Of a DNA stretch of 64,000 nucleotides, positions 45,867 through 54,224 are shown piece after piece. Location: the NCBI RefSeq assembly GCF_900115395.1, contig NZ_FOWE01000009.1, positions 124,001-188,000 on the forward strand, given 5' to 3'. A program made the translations under genes and the position numbers. The stretch is from Geodermatophilus obscurus. GTDB taxonomy: Bacteria > Actinomycetota > Actinomycetes > Mycobacteriales > Geodermatophilaceae. Positions within the stretch are counted from its first letter, which is position 1. Every line of letters starts with the position of its first letter. The notes beneath the pieces are model-generated. The model was not told where the DNA came from and searched no databases. It worked only from the letters and a program-made list of their open reading frames with translations.

Positions 45867-46247
45867 ATGGCGGTGCTCGGCGGGCAGCCGCTGCGTCCTG
45901 TTCCGGGGTGCGGTGACGCAATCACGCCACGGTCCCGAGGGCCCATCCCGAAGTGGTGCTCGGCCAACTGCCGACGCCGTGCATGGGAGCCGACGCGGGC
46001 CGCCGCGTCCGGCCGCTCGGCCGTCCAGGTCGTCGAGCGCCGGGTCGAGGTCCGCACGCCCGTCACGCCCACCCGAGCGGATTGGGCGCCGCTGCTCACC
46101 GAGCTGGCCCGCCAACTGGACGACGGCCGAATCTACGACCGCGACCTCGCAGCACTCACCGCGGCACTGCGGACCGTCCTCGCTGCCCACAGTCGACGCC
46201 CGTGGGTGCAAGGTCGGAGATCCGGAGGAACCGCCCGCCCGTGGTGA
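45867..46247 (+). CDS. Small zinc-ribbon-like hypothetical protein
   Basis: 126 aa. The middle part has GPIPKWCSANCRRRAWEPTR, a Cys pair plus an upstream Cys (PGCGDAI), resembling a small actinobacterial family with a CGxxL...KWCSxxCR ribbon. It is followed by SGRSAVQVVERRVEVRT and LLTELARQLDDGRIYDRDL. The first residues are atypical and may come from a shortened or shifted 5' end. Function unknown. Confidence 0.5.
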   Translation: MAVLGGQPLRPVPGCGDAITPRSRGPIPKWCSANCRRRAWEPTRAAASGRSAVQVVERRVEVRTPVTPTRADWAPLLTELARQLDDGRIYDRDLAALTAALRTVLAAHSRRPWVQGRRSGGTARPW

Positions 46248-46471
46248 CACTCCGTATGGCATGCGATCCCCCGCCCGGACCTCCAGTCGTCCTGCCGCCC
46301 AGCAGGCGGCTACCGGACAGCGGCCCGGTAACCCCGGCTACCTGGGGGCCTGCAGTCCACGTCCCCGGGATGCAAGAAACCGGAGGTCTTCGATTCTCCT
46401 GTCCGGCGGATCCGCGCACGAGTCGTCTCACCAGGAGACGGACCGGAGAACGGGGACGCAGCCTGGTCTGC

Positions 46472-46765
46472 ATGACGGCCGATCGCTCGCTGATCGCGCG
46501 GCTTGCCGCGCACGAGTCGTGGGCCAGGACCACCGATCCCAGCGCGCGGACCGAACCGGCGCGGCGCGCCCTGCTGGACCGCTTCGAGCGCGAGGTCGAC
46601 CCCGACGGCGTGCTGTCACCGGCCGAACGGGCACGCCGAGCCGGACACGCCCGGACGGCCTACTTGACCCGCCTCGCGCTTCGATCGACCCAGGCCCGGC
46701 GGAAGACCTCCGGCGCCGGCGACGAGTCCGGGCGGTCGAGCGCACCCGACGACCAGCCGGTGTAG
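46472..46765 (+). CDS. Conserved hypothetical protein, 97 aa
   Basis: ATG at 46472. RSLIARLAAHESWARTTDPS, ARTEPARRALLDRFEREVDP, and ERARRAGHARTAYLTRLALR form a fully helical, charged small protein of a type widespread in high-GC actinobacteria. Function unknown. The region between 46248 and 46471 holds nothing recognisable. Confidence 0.7.
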   Translation: MTADRSLIARLAAHESWARTTDPSARTEPARRALLDRFEREVDPDGVLSPAERARRAGHARTAYLTRLALRSTQARRKTSGAGDESGRSSAPDDQPV

Positions 46766-46977
46766 CCGGACCGCGCTCATCGCACTGGACGAGCGGCCTC
46801 CCGGCAGCCCGCGATGCTCGTTTCGGTGATGCCCAACCGCAAAGGGTCGGGCGCCGGGACCTCTCCCCGTGGAGCACCGAAGGCGACGCGATCGGCGTCA
46901 GGTGCAGTAGCCGGCACCACTACCGTGAACGGTGCTCGTGAGGGCACGGGCAGCTGTTTCGAGCGCTGACCAGTGAG

Positions 46978-47225
46978 TGGGAACTCGCCCGGTAACCTCC
47001 CCATTTCGCTCACCCGCGCGACGTGGCCTTTTGCCGCTCTGAACAGCGCTTTCGGGTTTCGCTCCCCGAAGATGCCGGGAGAGCCGATGCGCGTCCAGCC
47101 CAGCCGCGCCAGGCGGTCTGCCAGTGCAGACGAGTGATCCGGCGCTCGACGCAAGCAAAGCGCAGGGCTCACTCGACGGACAACCCCCGTCCTCCGGTGC
47201 TGCTCGCGTACTCCCGTCGCTCCGG
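46978..47225 (+). repeat. ligD-tail repeat, copy C
   Basis: Left arm with GGGAACTCGCCCGG and CAGCGCTTTCGGGTTTCGCT. The ligD-like core at 47065-47137 reads KMPGEPMRVQPSRARR and then SASADE before an in-frame stop. The right arm matches copy A (GGCGCTCGACGCAAGCAA, CGACGGACAACCCCCGTCCT), not copies B and D. The preceding 46766-46977 has no gene. Confidence 0.75.
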
Positions 47226-47252
47226 CGCACACTTCTCCCTCCGGAGGTCGCC

Positions 47253-47402
47253 ATGGATCTCAGAGACCGTCTGCTCCGGTCCGCGATCGCGACCGCCGCG
47301 GCCGTCGTGGCAGGCCTGCTGACCCGGTCGATGGTGAAGGCCGTGAGCGCTCCCGAGGACGGGACCATCGGCTCCCTTCCTCACGCGGGTGATCCTGACT
47401 GA
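47253..47402 (+). CDS. Very small membrane protein, 49 aa
   Basis: ATG at 47253 with GGAGG 5 bases upstream. One helix (SAIATAAAVVAGLLTRSM) with a basic start and an acidic tail. No family recognised; the good ribosome site is the main support. Confidence 0.45.
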   Translation: MDLRDRLLRSAIATAAAVVAGLLTRSMVKAVSAPEDGTIGSLPHAGDPD

Positions 47403-47411
47403 GCAACCGGC

Positions 47412-47663
47412 ATGGTCCGCGTGTCAGCGGGCACGACCTCACGGGTGGAGGACGACTGGAGAAGCCTGCTGGCGGGCCTACCGCTTGAGCAGCGCCTGAA
47501 GGCGCTCGCCGTGTACGAGCTGGCAAGGGATCGAGCGATGGGCCAGCCGCCCGAGACGGCGGCAGCGACCCTGCGCGCCGCAGCTACCGCCGAGGGACTC
47601 GATGCCGGTCACGACTGGATCCCGGCGGCCGCGGCCCGCATCAGCGCTGACACGGGCCCATGA
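47412..47663 (+). CDS. Hypothetical protein, 83 aa
   Basis: Soluble, helical: WRSLLAGLPLEQRLKALAVY, ELARDRAMGQPPETAAATLR, TAEGLDAGHDWIPAAAARIS. Looks compositionally like a real actinobacterial protein but I do not recognise it. Follows the small membrane protein by 9 bases, perhaps one transcript. Confidence 0.5.
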   Translation: MVRVSAGTTSRVEDDWRSLLAGLPLEQRLKALAVYELARDRAMGQPPETAAATLRAAATAEGLDAGHDWIPAAAARISADTGP

Positions 47664-47714
47664 CCACGCAGGGCCGGCTGACCGCTGCCCGGCGGCGCGG
47701 TGGGGAGGGAGGGA

Positions 47715-47900
47715 TCAGGCAGCCTTCCGACTGCTCTTGGCGAGCACCTTGTCGGCCTTGTCCAGCTTGACCAGGCGGCGCTTCTTGACCGTGTAGCCCG
47801 GCGGGAGCGTCCCCTCGGCGAGGGCGCGGAGCGGACACCGCTTGCAGCGCGGCCTGTCCTCGCAGCACTTCTTCTTGGGCATGCCCGCCGACTTGGCCAC
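47715..47900 (-). CDS. Cys-rich small conserved protein
   Basis: 61 aa, or 55 aa from the second Met. KKKCCEDRPRCKRCPL has four cysteines in a C-C-x5-C-x2-C pattern, fitting a small metal-binding motif, followed by a Lys-rich tail. This pattern is common in actinobacteria next to DNA-repair or ferritin-type genes; function unknown. Divergent from the ferritin gene. Confidence 0.65.
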   Translation of the reverse strand: MAKSAGMPKKKCCEDRPRCKRCPLRALAEGTLPPGYTVKKRRLVKLDKADKVLAKSSRKAA

Positions 47901-47998
47901 CCGGTGAGGCTAGCCTTCCCTTTGCGGGTGATCCACGGGCACCGGCGGGTCACCGGATAACGTCCGGGGACCGCCACCGCACACGTCCGGGAGTCCCG

Positions 47999-48523
47999 AT
48001 GGCCGCCCCCGCCTTCGTCGACCTGCTCAACACGCAGATCGGCAACGAATTCGCCGCGCACCAGCAGTACGTCTCCTGCGCCGTGTACTTCGACCAGCTG
48101 ACCATGCCCCGGACGGCGCAGCTCTTCTTCGACCAGGCGCTCGAAGAGCGGCAGCACGCCATGATGATGGTCCGCTACCTGCTCGACTCCGACGCGCCGG
48201 TGCGCATCCCCGCCGTCGCGGCGCCGGTCAACGAGTTCCCCGACGTCGTCGCGCCGGTTGCCCTGGCGCTGGAGCAGGAGAAGCGGGTCACCGAGCAGAT
48301 CGGCGCGCTGATCGGGATCGCGCGGCGGGAGAACGACTTCGCCTCCGACCAGTTCATGCAGTGGTTCATCAAGGAGCAGATCGAGGAGGTCAGCAAGATG
48401 AGCGACCTGCTCACGATCGTGAAGCGCTCCACCCACGACCTGGAGACCATCGAGGACTACGTGCTCCGGGAGGTCACGGCCGAGGCCGCCGACCCCACCG
48501 CGCCACCGGTGGCAGGGGCCTGA
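47999..48523 (+). CDS. Ferritin
   Basis: 174 aa, four-helix iron-storage protein. Ferroxidase ligands are visible: NEFAAHQQYVSCAVYFD (Glu, Tyr), EERQHAMMMVRY (Glu, Glu-x-x-His) and the later Glu/Gln in EQEKRVTEQI and FIKEQIEEV. This is the non-haem BfrB/Ftn type of actinobacteria. ATG at 47999 preceded by GGGAG. Confidence 0.93.
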   Translation: MAAPAFVDLLNTQIGNEFAAHQQYVSCAVYFDQLTMPRTAQLFFDQALEERQHAMMMVRYLLDSDAPVRIPAVAAPVNEFPDVVAPVALALEQEKRVTEQIGALIGIARRENDFASDQFMQWFIKEQIEEVSKMSDLLTIVKRSTHDLETIEDYVLREVTAEAADPTAPPVAGA

Positions 48524-48657
48524 GCCGAGGGCATCCCGCTGACCGACCTGTTGGCTCCGGTGCGCATCCTCGTCGCGCTCGTGCCGGCGTTCGTCCTCGT
48601 GCAGACGTTCTCGTCGTACGAGGACGCCACGACGCCGCCGACGACGAGGCCGGCGCC

Positions 48658-48972
48658 GTGGCGACGCGAGCCGTAGGGGCGGCGCTCCTCCCGTCGCCGA
48701 CCGGTCCCGACCTCGGCGGCCTGCTGCGCTGCTATGCCCGCGCCGTCGCCCGGCCGGGCTGGGCTTCGCCCGAGGCGACCCGCCACACGTCGTCGATCTC
48801 CAGTGACCCCGATGCGCGGGTCGCGGCCGCGGTCGCCCGAGCGCAGCAGGCCGGCATCAGCGAGACCCTGGTGGCCCAGGTCGTGGCAGCCGAGCGCGGC
48901 CGCGTCACAGCGCGGTGGGACCGTCTCGCCGAGGCTCGCCATCGGCGCCGGCCATCGCGACGGCGCTCCTGA
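48658..48972 (+). CDS. Doubtful hypothetical protein
   Basis: 104 aa from a GTG at 48658. Part of it (DARVAAAVARAQQAGISETL, VAQVVAAERGRVTARWDRL) looks like real protein sequence; the head and the tail are low-complexity. It leads directly into the DUF4239-like pseudogene and may be a remnant fused to it by decay. Confidence 0.25.
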   Translation: MATRAVGAALLPSPTGPDLGGLLRCYARAVARPGWASPEATRHTSSISSDPDARVAAAVARAQQAGISETLVAQVVAAERGRVTARWDRLAEARHRRRPSRRRS

Positions 48973-48974
48973 TC

Positions 48975-49190
48975 GGCTGCGTCGCCATCACCGTCGCGTC
49001 CACGGCCGCGTTCGCCGGCCGCGACATGCGCCCGAGCTGCGGTCGACGCTTCTCGGCGTCACCGCGCTCATCTTCACGGCGTCGCTGCTCGTGATCCTCA
49101 ACCTCGACCAACCCTTGGCGGCATGGCCAGGATCGATCCCACGGCCATGCGCGCCGTAAAGGAGCAGATCGGCACCTCGCCCTTCGGCGC
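48975..49190 (+). pseudogene. DUF4239-like membrane protein, C-terminal remnant
   Basis: LRSTLLGVTALIFTASLLVI then LNLDQP is the last helix and conserved LDxPF block of DUF4239 (bestrophin-like) proteins. One missing base after CCC shifts the frame; in the next frame GGMARIDPTAMRAVKEQI completes the usual ending. The N-terminal two thirds are absent or unreadable. Confidence 0.55.
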
Positions 49191-49667
49191 CAACCCTCCG
49201 TGTGACCTGTCAGGTGCCCGCCGGTAGGTGAACTGGGGCGCGTCTCGGCTGCCGGACGGCGGCATCAACCGATCCCGGCCAAGACGCGGAACTCGTCGCC
49301 CTCCGTCGGCGGCGACCCTTCACGGCACTTTGCCTCGCCCACGAGGGCGGGCGTCACCGAGAGCTGGAGGCGCGCGGCCTAAGCCGCATGCGGGCCGCCG
49401 AGTGATGGCGGAGTCGGCGTCCTGAGCTGACGCGACACGGGCGGCCAGAGCCCGAGGCCTACTTCTGCAACGTCTTCTCTGCCTCTGCGAGCAGTCCGCC
49501 ATCACGCACTGACGATCCTTCCGAGCAGTGCACGACCGCGCACGGACGCCGGCTGCCGTGGTCTCCTCACCTGCCGGTCGTGGCCCAACCACCCCTCCCG
49601 CGGCAGCGAAGCCACACCGCATCCCCCGGCGACCTTGGCCCAGCTCCTTGACCGTAGCTAGCCCGGT
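49191..49667. other. Gene-poor stretch
   Basis: No gene recognised on either strand. Confidence 0.5.
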
Positions 49668-49683
49668 GACCACAATTTAGGTC
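49668..49683. promoter_or_regulatory. Degenerate operator of antitoxin copy 2
   Basis: GACCACAATTTAGGTC; compared with the perfect palindrome at 17878-17893, two centre-right bases differ and the dyad is broken. Confidence 0.65.
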
Positions 49684-49959
49684 ATGACCACGCAGTCGCT
49701 GGCGGCGGTCAAGGCGCACTTCAGCCAGGTGATCGACGAGGTCGCCAGCACGCACGAACGCGTCACCGTCACCAAGAACGGCAACCCGGTCGCGGTCATC
49801 CTCGCCGTCGAGGACTACGAGTCCCTGGTCGAGACCCTGGAGATCCTCTCCGATCCTCGAGCACGCTCGGACATCAGACAGGCCGAGGAGGCGATGGCCG
49901 CCGGTGAGGTCCACGGCGAGGCCGAGGTGCGGGCCGCACTCGCGGCCCGCCGGCGGTGA
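49684..49959 (+). CDS. YefM/Phd-family antitoxin, copy 2 (orphan)
   Basis: 91 aa, identical in sequence to the product of 17894-18169; the two DNAs differ by one base within the gene. The toxin that follows is truncated, so this is an orphan antitoxin. It could still neutralise the toxin made at 18166. The near identity contrasts with the decayed surroundings and points to a recent duplication or gene conversion. Confidence 0.88.
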   Translation: MTTQSLAAVKAHFSQVIDEVASTHERVTVTKNGNPVAVILAVEDYESLVETLEILSDPRARSDIRQAEEAMAAGEVHGEAEVRAALAARRR

Positions 49960-50021
49960 CCGGCCCTCCTCGACACACCGTCGTCCTCTCGGCAGCGGCC
50001 AAGCGGGCCACCGAGCGTGAC
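49956..50021 (+). pseudogene. RelE/ParE-family toxin remnant
   Basis: The first 22 codons match the toxin at 18166 (TVVLSAAAKRATERD). The sequence then jumps straight to GCGCGGGAACTCG, which in the first locus is 390 bases further on. The catalytic half is deleted. Confidence 0.85.
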
Positions 50022-50237
50022 GCGCGGGAACTCGCCCGACAACCACCCGATCCCGCTCACGGGCGACCTGGCCTCTTGTCGCGCTGGACAGCGCTTCCGG
50101 GTTTCGCTCCCCGAAGATGCCGGGCGAGCCGATGCGCGTCCAGCCCAGCCGCGCCAGACGTCCTACCAGCGAGGATGCCTCATCCGGCCGTCGGCGGAGG
50201 GGTAGCACAGCGCTGTTTCCCCGGATGACCTGCCGCC
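50022..50237 (+). repeat. ligD-tail repeat, copy D with left arm and int leader
   Basis: Nearly identical to copy B. Core at 50110-50182; the stop codon of B (TGA) is TCA here, so the frame reads on. The palindrome ACAGCGCTGT precedes the integrase start. Confidence 0.8.
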
Positions 50238-50582
50238 GTGGCGATCCGGCTCGAGGACCTGCTCGCGTCCTCCCGGCGGCATCTGCGGGCCGCCACCAAG
50301 GCGCCGCGGACGATCGAGTTCTACAGCCAGTCCGTCGTCTCCTTCAGCCGCTGGCTGAGCGACCGGAACCGGCCGGCGACGCTGGACGAGCTGACCCGGC
50401 ACGCGATCTCTGCTTGGCCGGCCGAGCTCGCCGAGACGAACGAACCCTCCACCGTCGGCACCCGGCTGCGCGGGATGCGCCGGTCCTGCCGCTGGCTGGT
50501 CACTGAAGGAGAACTGGAGAAGGCCCCCACCGACGGCGTCGAGATCCCCAGCCCGCCCGACAAGCCGGTGCTGCCTGGGTGG
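50238..50582 (+). pseudogene. Tyrosine integrase, N-terminal remnant D (longest)
   Basis: 115 codons of the core-binding domain: MAIRLEDLLASSRRHLRAAT, KAPRTIEFYSQSVVSFSRWL, LDELTRHAISAWPAELAE, TVGTRLRGMRRSCRWLVTEG and EIPSPPDKPVLPGW. This is the SAM-like N-terminal arm of XerD/phage-type integrases. The catalytic domain is missing; the frame then enters DNA belonging to the next gene's 3' side. Confidence 0.8.
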
Positions 50583-50622
50583 CGGCCGAGAAGGACAGGA
50601 CGTGCCGTCCCGCTCTCGCCAG

Positions 50623-51687
50623 TCACCGGCCCCGGAGGAGGTCGATCACCCGGTCCGTGGCGTGACCGTCCTCCAGGTGGCACCACAGTTCCCGGAAGGC
50701 GGCATACCGGTCCCGGTACTCGTGCTGCGTGGCGTCCAGCCGGGACAGCGCGTCGAGCAGCGTGGGCATCGTCTCCACCACCGGCCCGGGCGCCTCGGGG
50801 ATGAAGTCGAAGTAGAACCCCCGCACCGAGTCCCGGTAGTGGGCCAGGTCGTAGGTGTAGAAGATCATCGGCTTGCCGGTGACGGCGAAGTCGAACATCG
50901 CCGAGGAGTAATCGGTGACCATGACGTCGGCGGCCAGGTACAGGTCACGGATGTCCGGGTAGTAGGACACGTCGCGCACCCTCGGGTCGTTCTGCGGCAG
51001 CGCGAAGCGATCGGCCATGTAGTAGTGGATCCGGGGCAGCAGGCACCAGCCCTCACCCATGTTGTCGGTGAACTGCTCGACGTCCAGGCCGAGGGCGACG
51101 TCCTGGGCGTAGTACTCGTCGTCGCGCCACGTCGGTACGTACAACACGGCCGTGGTGCCGTCGTCGAGACCGAGCTCCGCTCGCACGTCCGCCCGACGGC
51201 GATCCCGGTCGCCGGCGAGCAGCAGGTCGTTGCGCGGATAGCCGGTCTCCACCACCGTGCCCTCGTACCGGAACGCCTTCCGCAGCCGCTCGGTGCTGGG
51301 GTGGTTCGGCGAGAGCAGGTAGTCCCAGCGGGCGACGTCGACGTCCAGGAGGGCCAACCGGTTCTCCGGCCCGATGTCGGGCGCGTCGTAGTGGATCCGC
51401 TTCACCGGGGTGCCGTGCCAGGTCTGGAGGTACACCGCCTCTGGGCGCTTGGTCCAGTCCAACTCCAGGTAGGTGTTGCTGACCACGGCATCCGCCCCCT
51501 CCAGGGCCGCGCGGCACTCCTCACTGCCGATCGTCACGGTGTCGGCCTCCGCCGGGAAGCTGTGTTCGTGTCCTTCCCCTACCAGCCACACGTGGCTGTG
51601 GTCACCCTCGATCCCGAGCAGGCGTTCGTAGATGGCCCGCGGACTGTCGGAGTACCGGCCGTAGAACGAGTTGTAGACGAAGCGCAC
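50623..51687 (-). CDS. CDP-glycerol glycerophosphotransferase (TagB/TagF-type)
   Basis: 354 aa from the GTG at 51687, the first start ahead of conserved sequence (RFVYNSFYGRYSDSPRAIYE). The catalytic fold is clear: LQTWHGTPVKRIHYD, PNHPSTERLRKAFRYEGTVV, VLYVPTWRDDEYY, ADVMVTDYSSAMFDFAVTGK with PMIFYTYDL. It would polymerise or attach glycerol-phosphate units of teichoic-acid-type wall polymers. No partner genes nearby. Its 3' end abuts the integrase scar, and it is divergent from ppa. Confidence 0.9.
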   Translation of the reverse strand: MRFVYNSFYGRYSDSPRAIYERLLGIEGDHSHVWLVGEGHEHSFPAEADTVTIGSEECRAALEGADAVVSNTYLELDWTKRPEAVYLQTWHGTPVKRIHYDAPDIGPENRLALLDVDVARWDYLLSPNHPSTERLRKAFRYEGTVVETGYPRNDLLLAGDRDRRRADVRAELGLDDGTTAVLYVPTWRDDEYYAQDVALGLDVEQFTDNMGEGWCLLPRIHYYMADRFALPQNDPRVRDVSYYPDIRDLYLAADVMVTDYSSAMFDFAVTGKPMIFYTYDLAHYRDSVRGFYFDFIPEAPGPVVETMPTLLDALSRLDATQHEYRDRYAAFRELWCHLEDGHATDRVIDLLRGR

Positions 51688-51837
51688 GGGTGCATCATCG
51701 CCTGCCCGCGTCCGCACGGTGGACCGGCGCTTGTTCCGGGGCCGTCCTGGTCGCTGCCGGTTCCGGCCGTACCACGGACAGGCGTGCGATGCGTCCGACC
51801 GTCGATCCGCCGCCTTCCGGCACGGGACACTGCGCGA

Positions 51838-52314
51838 GTGGCTGCACACTCCGAGGTCGAGATCGTCATCGAGACGCCGCGCAACAGCCGCAACAAGTAC
51901 GAAGTCGACGAGCAGGGAGTGGTGCGCTTCGATCGGCGCCTGCCGGGCGCGTTCGCCTTTCCCGCCGATTACGGCTTCATCCCGGGCGCGGTCGGCACCG
52001 ATGGCGAGCCGCTGGATGCTCTGGTGCTCATGGTCGAGCCCACCTACCCCGGTGTTCGGGTGCGGGCCCGGGTGGTGGGCGTGATCTGGGTGCGCACCGG
52101 CCACGGCCGAGAGGCCAAGCTGGTCTGCGTCCCGATGGGTGATCCGGCGTACCGTGAGGTGCAGGATCTGGGGCAGTTGCCGGATCACCTGGTACGTGAG
52201 ATCACGCACTTCTTCGACATCTACCGCGACCTCGATCCGGGCAAGGACGTCTCCTTCGCCGGCTCGGACGGGGTGGACGTCGCCATCGAGACTCTCCAGC
52301 GGGCCCGCGGCTGA
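51838..52314 (+). CDS. ppa: Inorganic pyrophosphatase
   Basis: 158 aa, family I soluble PPase. VIETPRNSRNKYEVDEQGVV at the start, the metal-binding block DGEPLDALVLM and later DPAYREVQDL and HFFDIYRDLDPGK with conserved Asp and Lys residues. GTG start at 51838 is the only one that leaves the full N-terminal strand. Cleaves pyrophosphate and is usually essential, so its position inside the repeat-bounded region is notable. Confidence 0.94.
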   Translation: MAAHSEVEIVIETPRNSRNKYEVDEQGVVRFDRRLPGAFAFPADYGFIPGAVGTDGEPLDALVLMVEPTYPGVRVRARVVGVIWVRTGHGREAKLVCVPMGDPAYREVQDLGQLPDHLVREITHFFDIYRDLDPGKDVSFAGSDGVDVAIETLQRARG

Positions 52315-52388
52315 GTCGGGGTGGCCGGCTCGACGGCGGCGCGAGACTCAGGACCCGGGAGGCACGGACGGGCACTCGCGCAGATCCG

Positions 52389-52555
52389 GGGGTGCGAACT
52401 CACCTGATGACCCACCCACTCGCGCTCGCGCCGCCTGCGGTTTCGCCGCTCTGGACAGCGCTTCCGGGTTCCGCTCCCGGAGATGCCGGGCGCGATGCGG
52501 GTGCAGCCCGATCGCGCCAGGAAGCCGGCCGGCGCAGACGAGTAGTCCGGCCTTC
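52389..52555 (+). repeat. ligD-tail repeat, copy E
   Basis: More diverged than A-D. Left arm with GCGAACTCACCTGATGACC and CAGCGCTTCCGGGTTCCGCT; core 52476-52545 reads EMPGAMRVQPDRARKPAGAD and ends in an in-frame stop. One codon is missing relative to ligD. No integrase start follows. Confidence 0.65.
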
Positions 52556-52567
52556 GATGGATGGTGC

Positions 52568-53731
52568 TCAGGAACGATCCGGCGGGTGCAGCAGCGCCCG
52601 ACCCGTGGCGGGGTCGAAGACGTGCGCGCGCGTGGCGTCGACGGTGATCCGCACCGCGTCCCCGGAGCGGATCACCGCCCGTGGGGGGAAGAAGGAGTGC
52701 AGGGTGCCGCCGGAGGGACCGCCTCCGAGCAGCCCGCCGCCCGGGTCGTCCGGCGCTGCCTCCACCTGGACCGCGACCACGTTCTGCCGTCCGGTGTACT
52801 CGACGTGGCTCACCACCGCGTCCAGCGCGACGGCGTCCGGGTCACGCCCGGCCTCGGCGGGGTGCACGTCCTCGGCACGCAGGCCGAGGACCACCTCACG
52901 GCCGACGTGGCCGAGCAGCGGCGGTGGCACCGCCTGCCACAGGGGCAGGGTCCGGGCGCCCACCCGGAACCCGGCCTGTCCACCGGCGGACACCAGCCGG
53001 GCGGGCAGCAGCCCGATCTGCGGGGCGCCGATGAACTCGGCGACGAACAGGTCCACCGGCCGCTCGTACAACTCCCTGGGCCTGCCCACCTGCACGATGC
53101 GGCCCTCGTGCAGCAGCGCGACCCGATCGGCGATCGCCAGACCCTCGGCCGGATCGTGCGTGACGTAGAACGTCGGGACGCCGAGGGACCGGGCGACCTC
53201 GACGATCTGACGCCGCACCTCGACGCGCTGCACGGCGTCGAGGTCGCCGAGCGGCTCGTCGAGCAGGAGGACGTCCGGGACCTGCACGAGCGCCCGGCCG
53301 ATGCCGACCAGGCCTCGCTCGCCCCCGGACAGCTGGCCCGGTCGACGGCCCAGCAGGCGGCTGAGCCGCAACTGCCGAGCCCGGCCGCTGACCCGCTCCT
53401 GCACCTCTGCTTCCGGCCGGTGCTGCACACGCAGGCTCCACCCGAGGTTGTGCGCCACGTCGAGGAACGGGAGCAGGGCGGACGACTGGAACACCATGGC
53501 CACGTGTCGCTCACCGGACGGCAGCCTGGTGACCCGGCGGCCCCTGATCAGCACCTCACCGGAGCTGACCCCGTCGAGCCCCGCGACGACCCGCAGCAGC
53601 GTCGTCTTGCCGCTGCCCGACGAGCCCAGCACCACGATCAGTTCGCCGTCGGCCGCCAGCAGCGTCACGTCGCGCAGCACCGTCGCGCCGCCGCGGACCA
53701 CGGTCACGCCGTCCACGCCCGTATCCGTCAT
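52568..53731 (-). CDS. MalK/MsiK-type sugar ABC transporter ATPase
   Basis: 387 aa from the ATG at 53731. Walker A GSSGSGKT (36-43), Q-loop MVFQSSALLPFLDVAHNLGW, signature LSGGERGLVGIGRALVQVPD, Walker B LLLDEPLGDLD and switch FYVTHDPAEGLAIADRV. A C-terminal TOBE-type regulatory region (from about 240) is present. The signature residue usually Q is G here (GGERGLV), a mild deviation. No permease adjoins it; the importer at 56042-59179 lacks an ATPase and may use it. Confidence 0.88.
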   Translation of the reverse strand: MTDTGVDGVTVVRGGATVLRDVTLLAADGELIVVLGSSGSGKTTLLRVVAGLDGVSSGEVLIRGRRVTRLPSGERHVAMVFQSSALLPFLDVAHNLGWSLRVQHRPEAEVQERVSGRARQLRLSRLLGRRPGQLSGGERGLVGIGRALVQVPDVLLLDEPLGDLDAVQRVEVRRQIVEVARSLGVPTFYVTHDPAEGLAIADRVALLHEGRIVQVGRPRELYERPVDLFVAEFIGAPQIGLLPARLVSAGGQAGFRVGARTLPLWQAVPPPLLGHVGREVVLGLRAEDVHPAEAGRDPDAVALDAVVSHVEYTGRQNVVAVQVEAAPDDPGGGLLGGGPSGGTLHSFFPPRAVIRSGDAVRITVDATRAHVFDPATGRALLHPPDRS

Positions 53732-53985
53732 CGGTCCCGCCCGCCGCCTCGTCCCGCCAGATCGTCCCGCCCGGTCTCCCCGCCCGATCGCCCCGTGGGA
53801 GGGAGTGTGCACCGAGGACGGGGTGGCGAGCTGCGCGGCAGCAGCACCCGTGGTGCGGAGCGGCCGGCTGATCGGCATGGTCCGCCTCAGGTCGTGCGCG
53901 GGCCCGCAGCACCGGCCCCCGCGGGTCGGGGGCTCGGCACGTCCCGGGCGCCGACGCAGCGACGCTGCCCAACGACCGCTCCGGG
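53732..53985. other. Upstream region of the ATPase gene
   Basis: No gene recognised; the ATPase frame is open further upstream but lacks conserved sequence. Confidence 0.45.
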
Positions 53986-54200
53986 TCGGGGACCGCCCGA
54001 TGACCCGCCCCTGCTCGCGCGCGACCCGCGGTCCTGCTGCTCCGAACAGCGCTCCCGGATCCCGCTCGCCCTCCCGGCCTCAGCTCCGGGCCGCCGGGAA
54101 GGCGCGGGGACGATCGAGCCGGAGAGCCGGCCGGTGCGGCACTCCAGCCATCGGCTGACCCTCCGTGACCGGCCGACGCCCCTGGATGAGCTCACCCACC
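53986..54200 (+). repeat. Degenerate repeat F, left arm plus integrase remnant
   Basis: Left arm with CCGCCCGATGACCCGCCC and GAACAGCGCTCCCGGATCCC, like copies B-E, but the ligD tail is deleted. From 54098 it matches the integrase start region (GGACGATCGAG ... AGCCGGCCGGTGCGG ... GGATGAGCTCACC). Right boundary of the repeat-marked island. Confidence 0.55.
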
Positions 54201-54224
54201 CCAGGGGCCGGCCGGGAGCCGCGG

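Noticed and set aside
45117-46262. Long minus-strand frames across the gene-poor stretch and the zinc-ribbon gene
   Set aside because: Opposite-strand shadows; no domain recognised.
50582-50804. Continuation of the integrase D frame
   Set aside because: After codon 115 the frame is antisense to the glycerophosphotransferase gene and shows no recombinase sequence.
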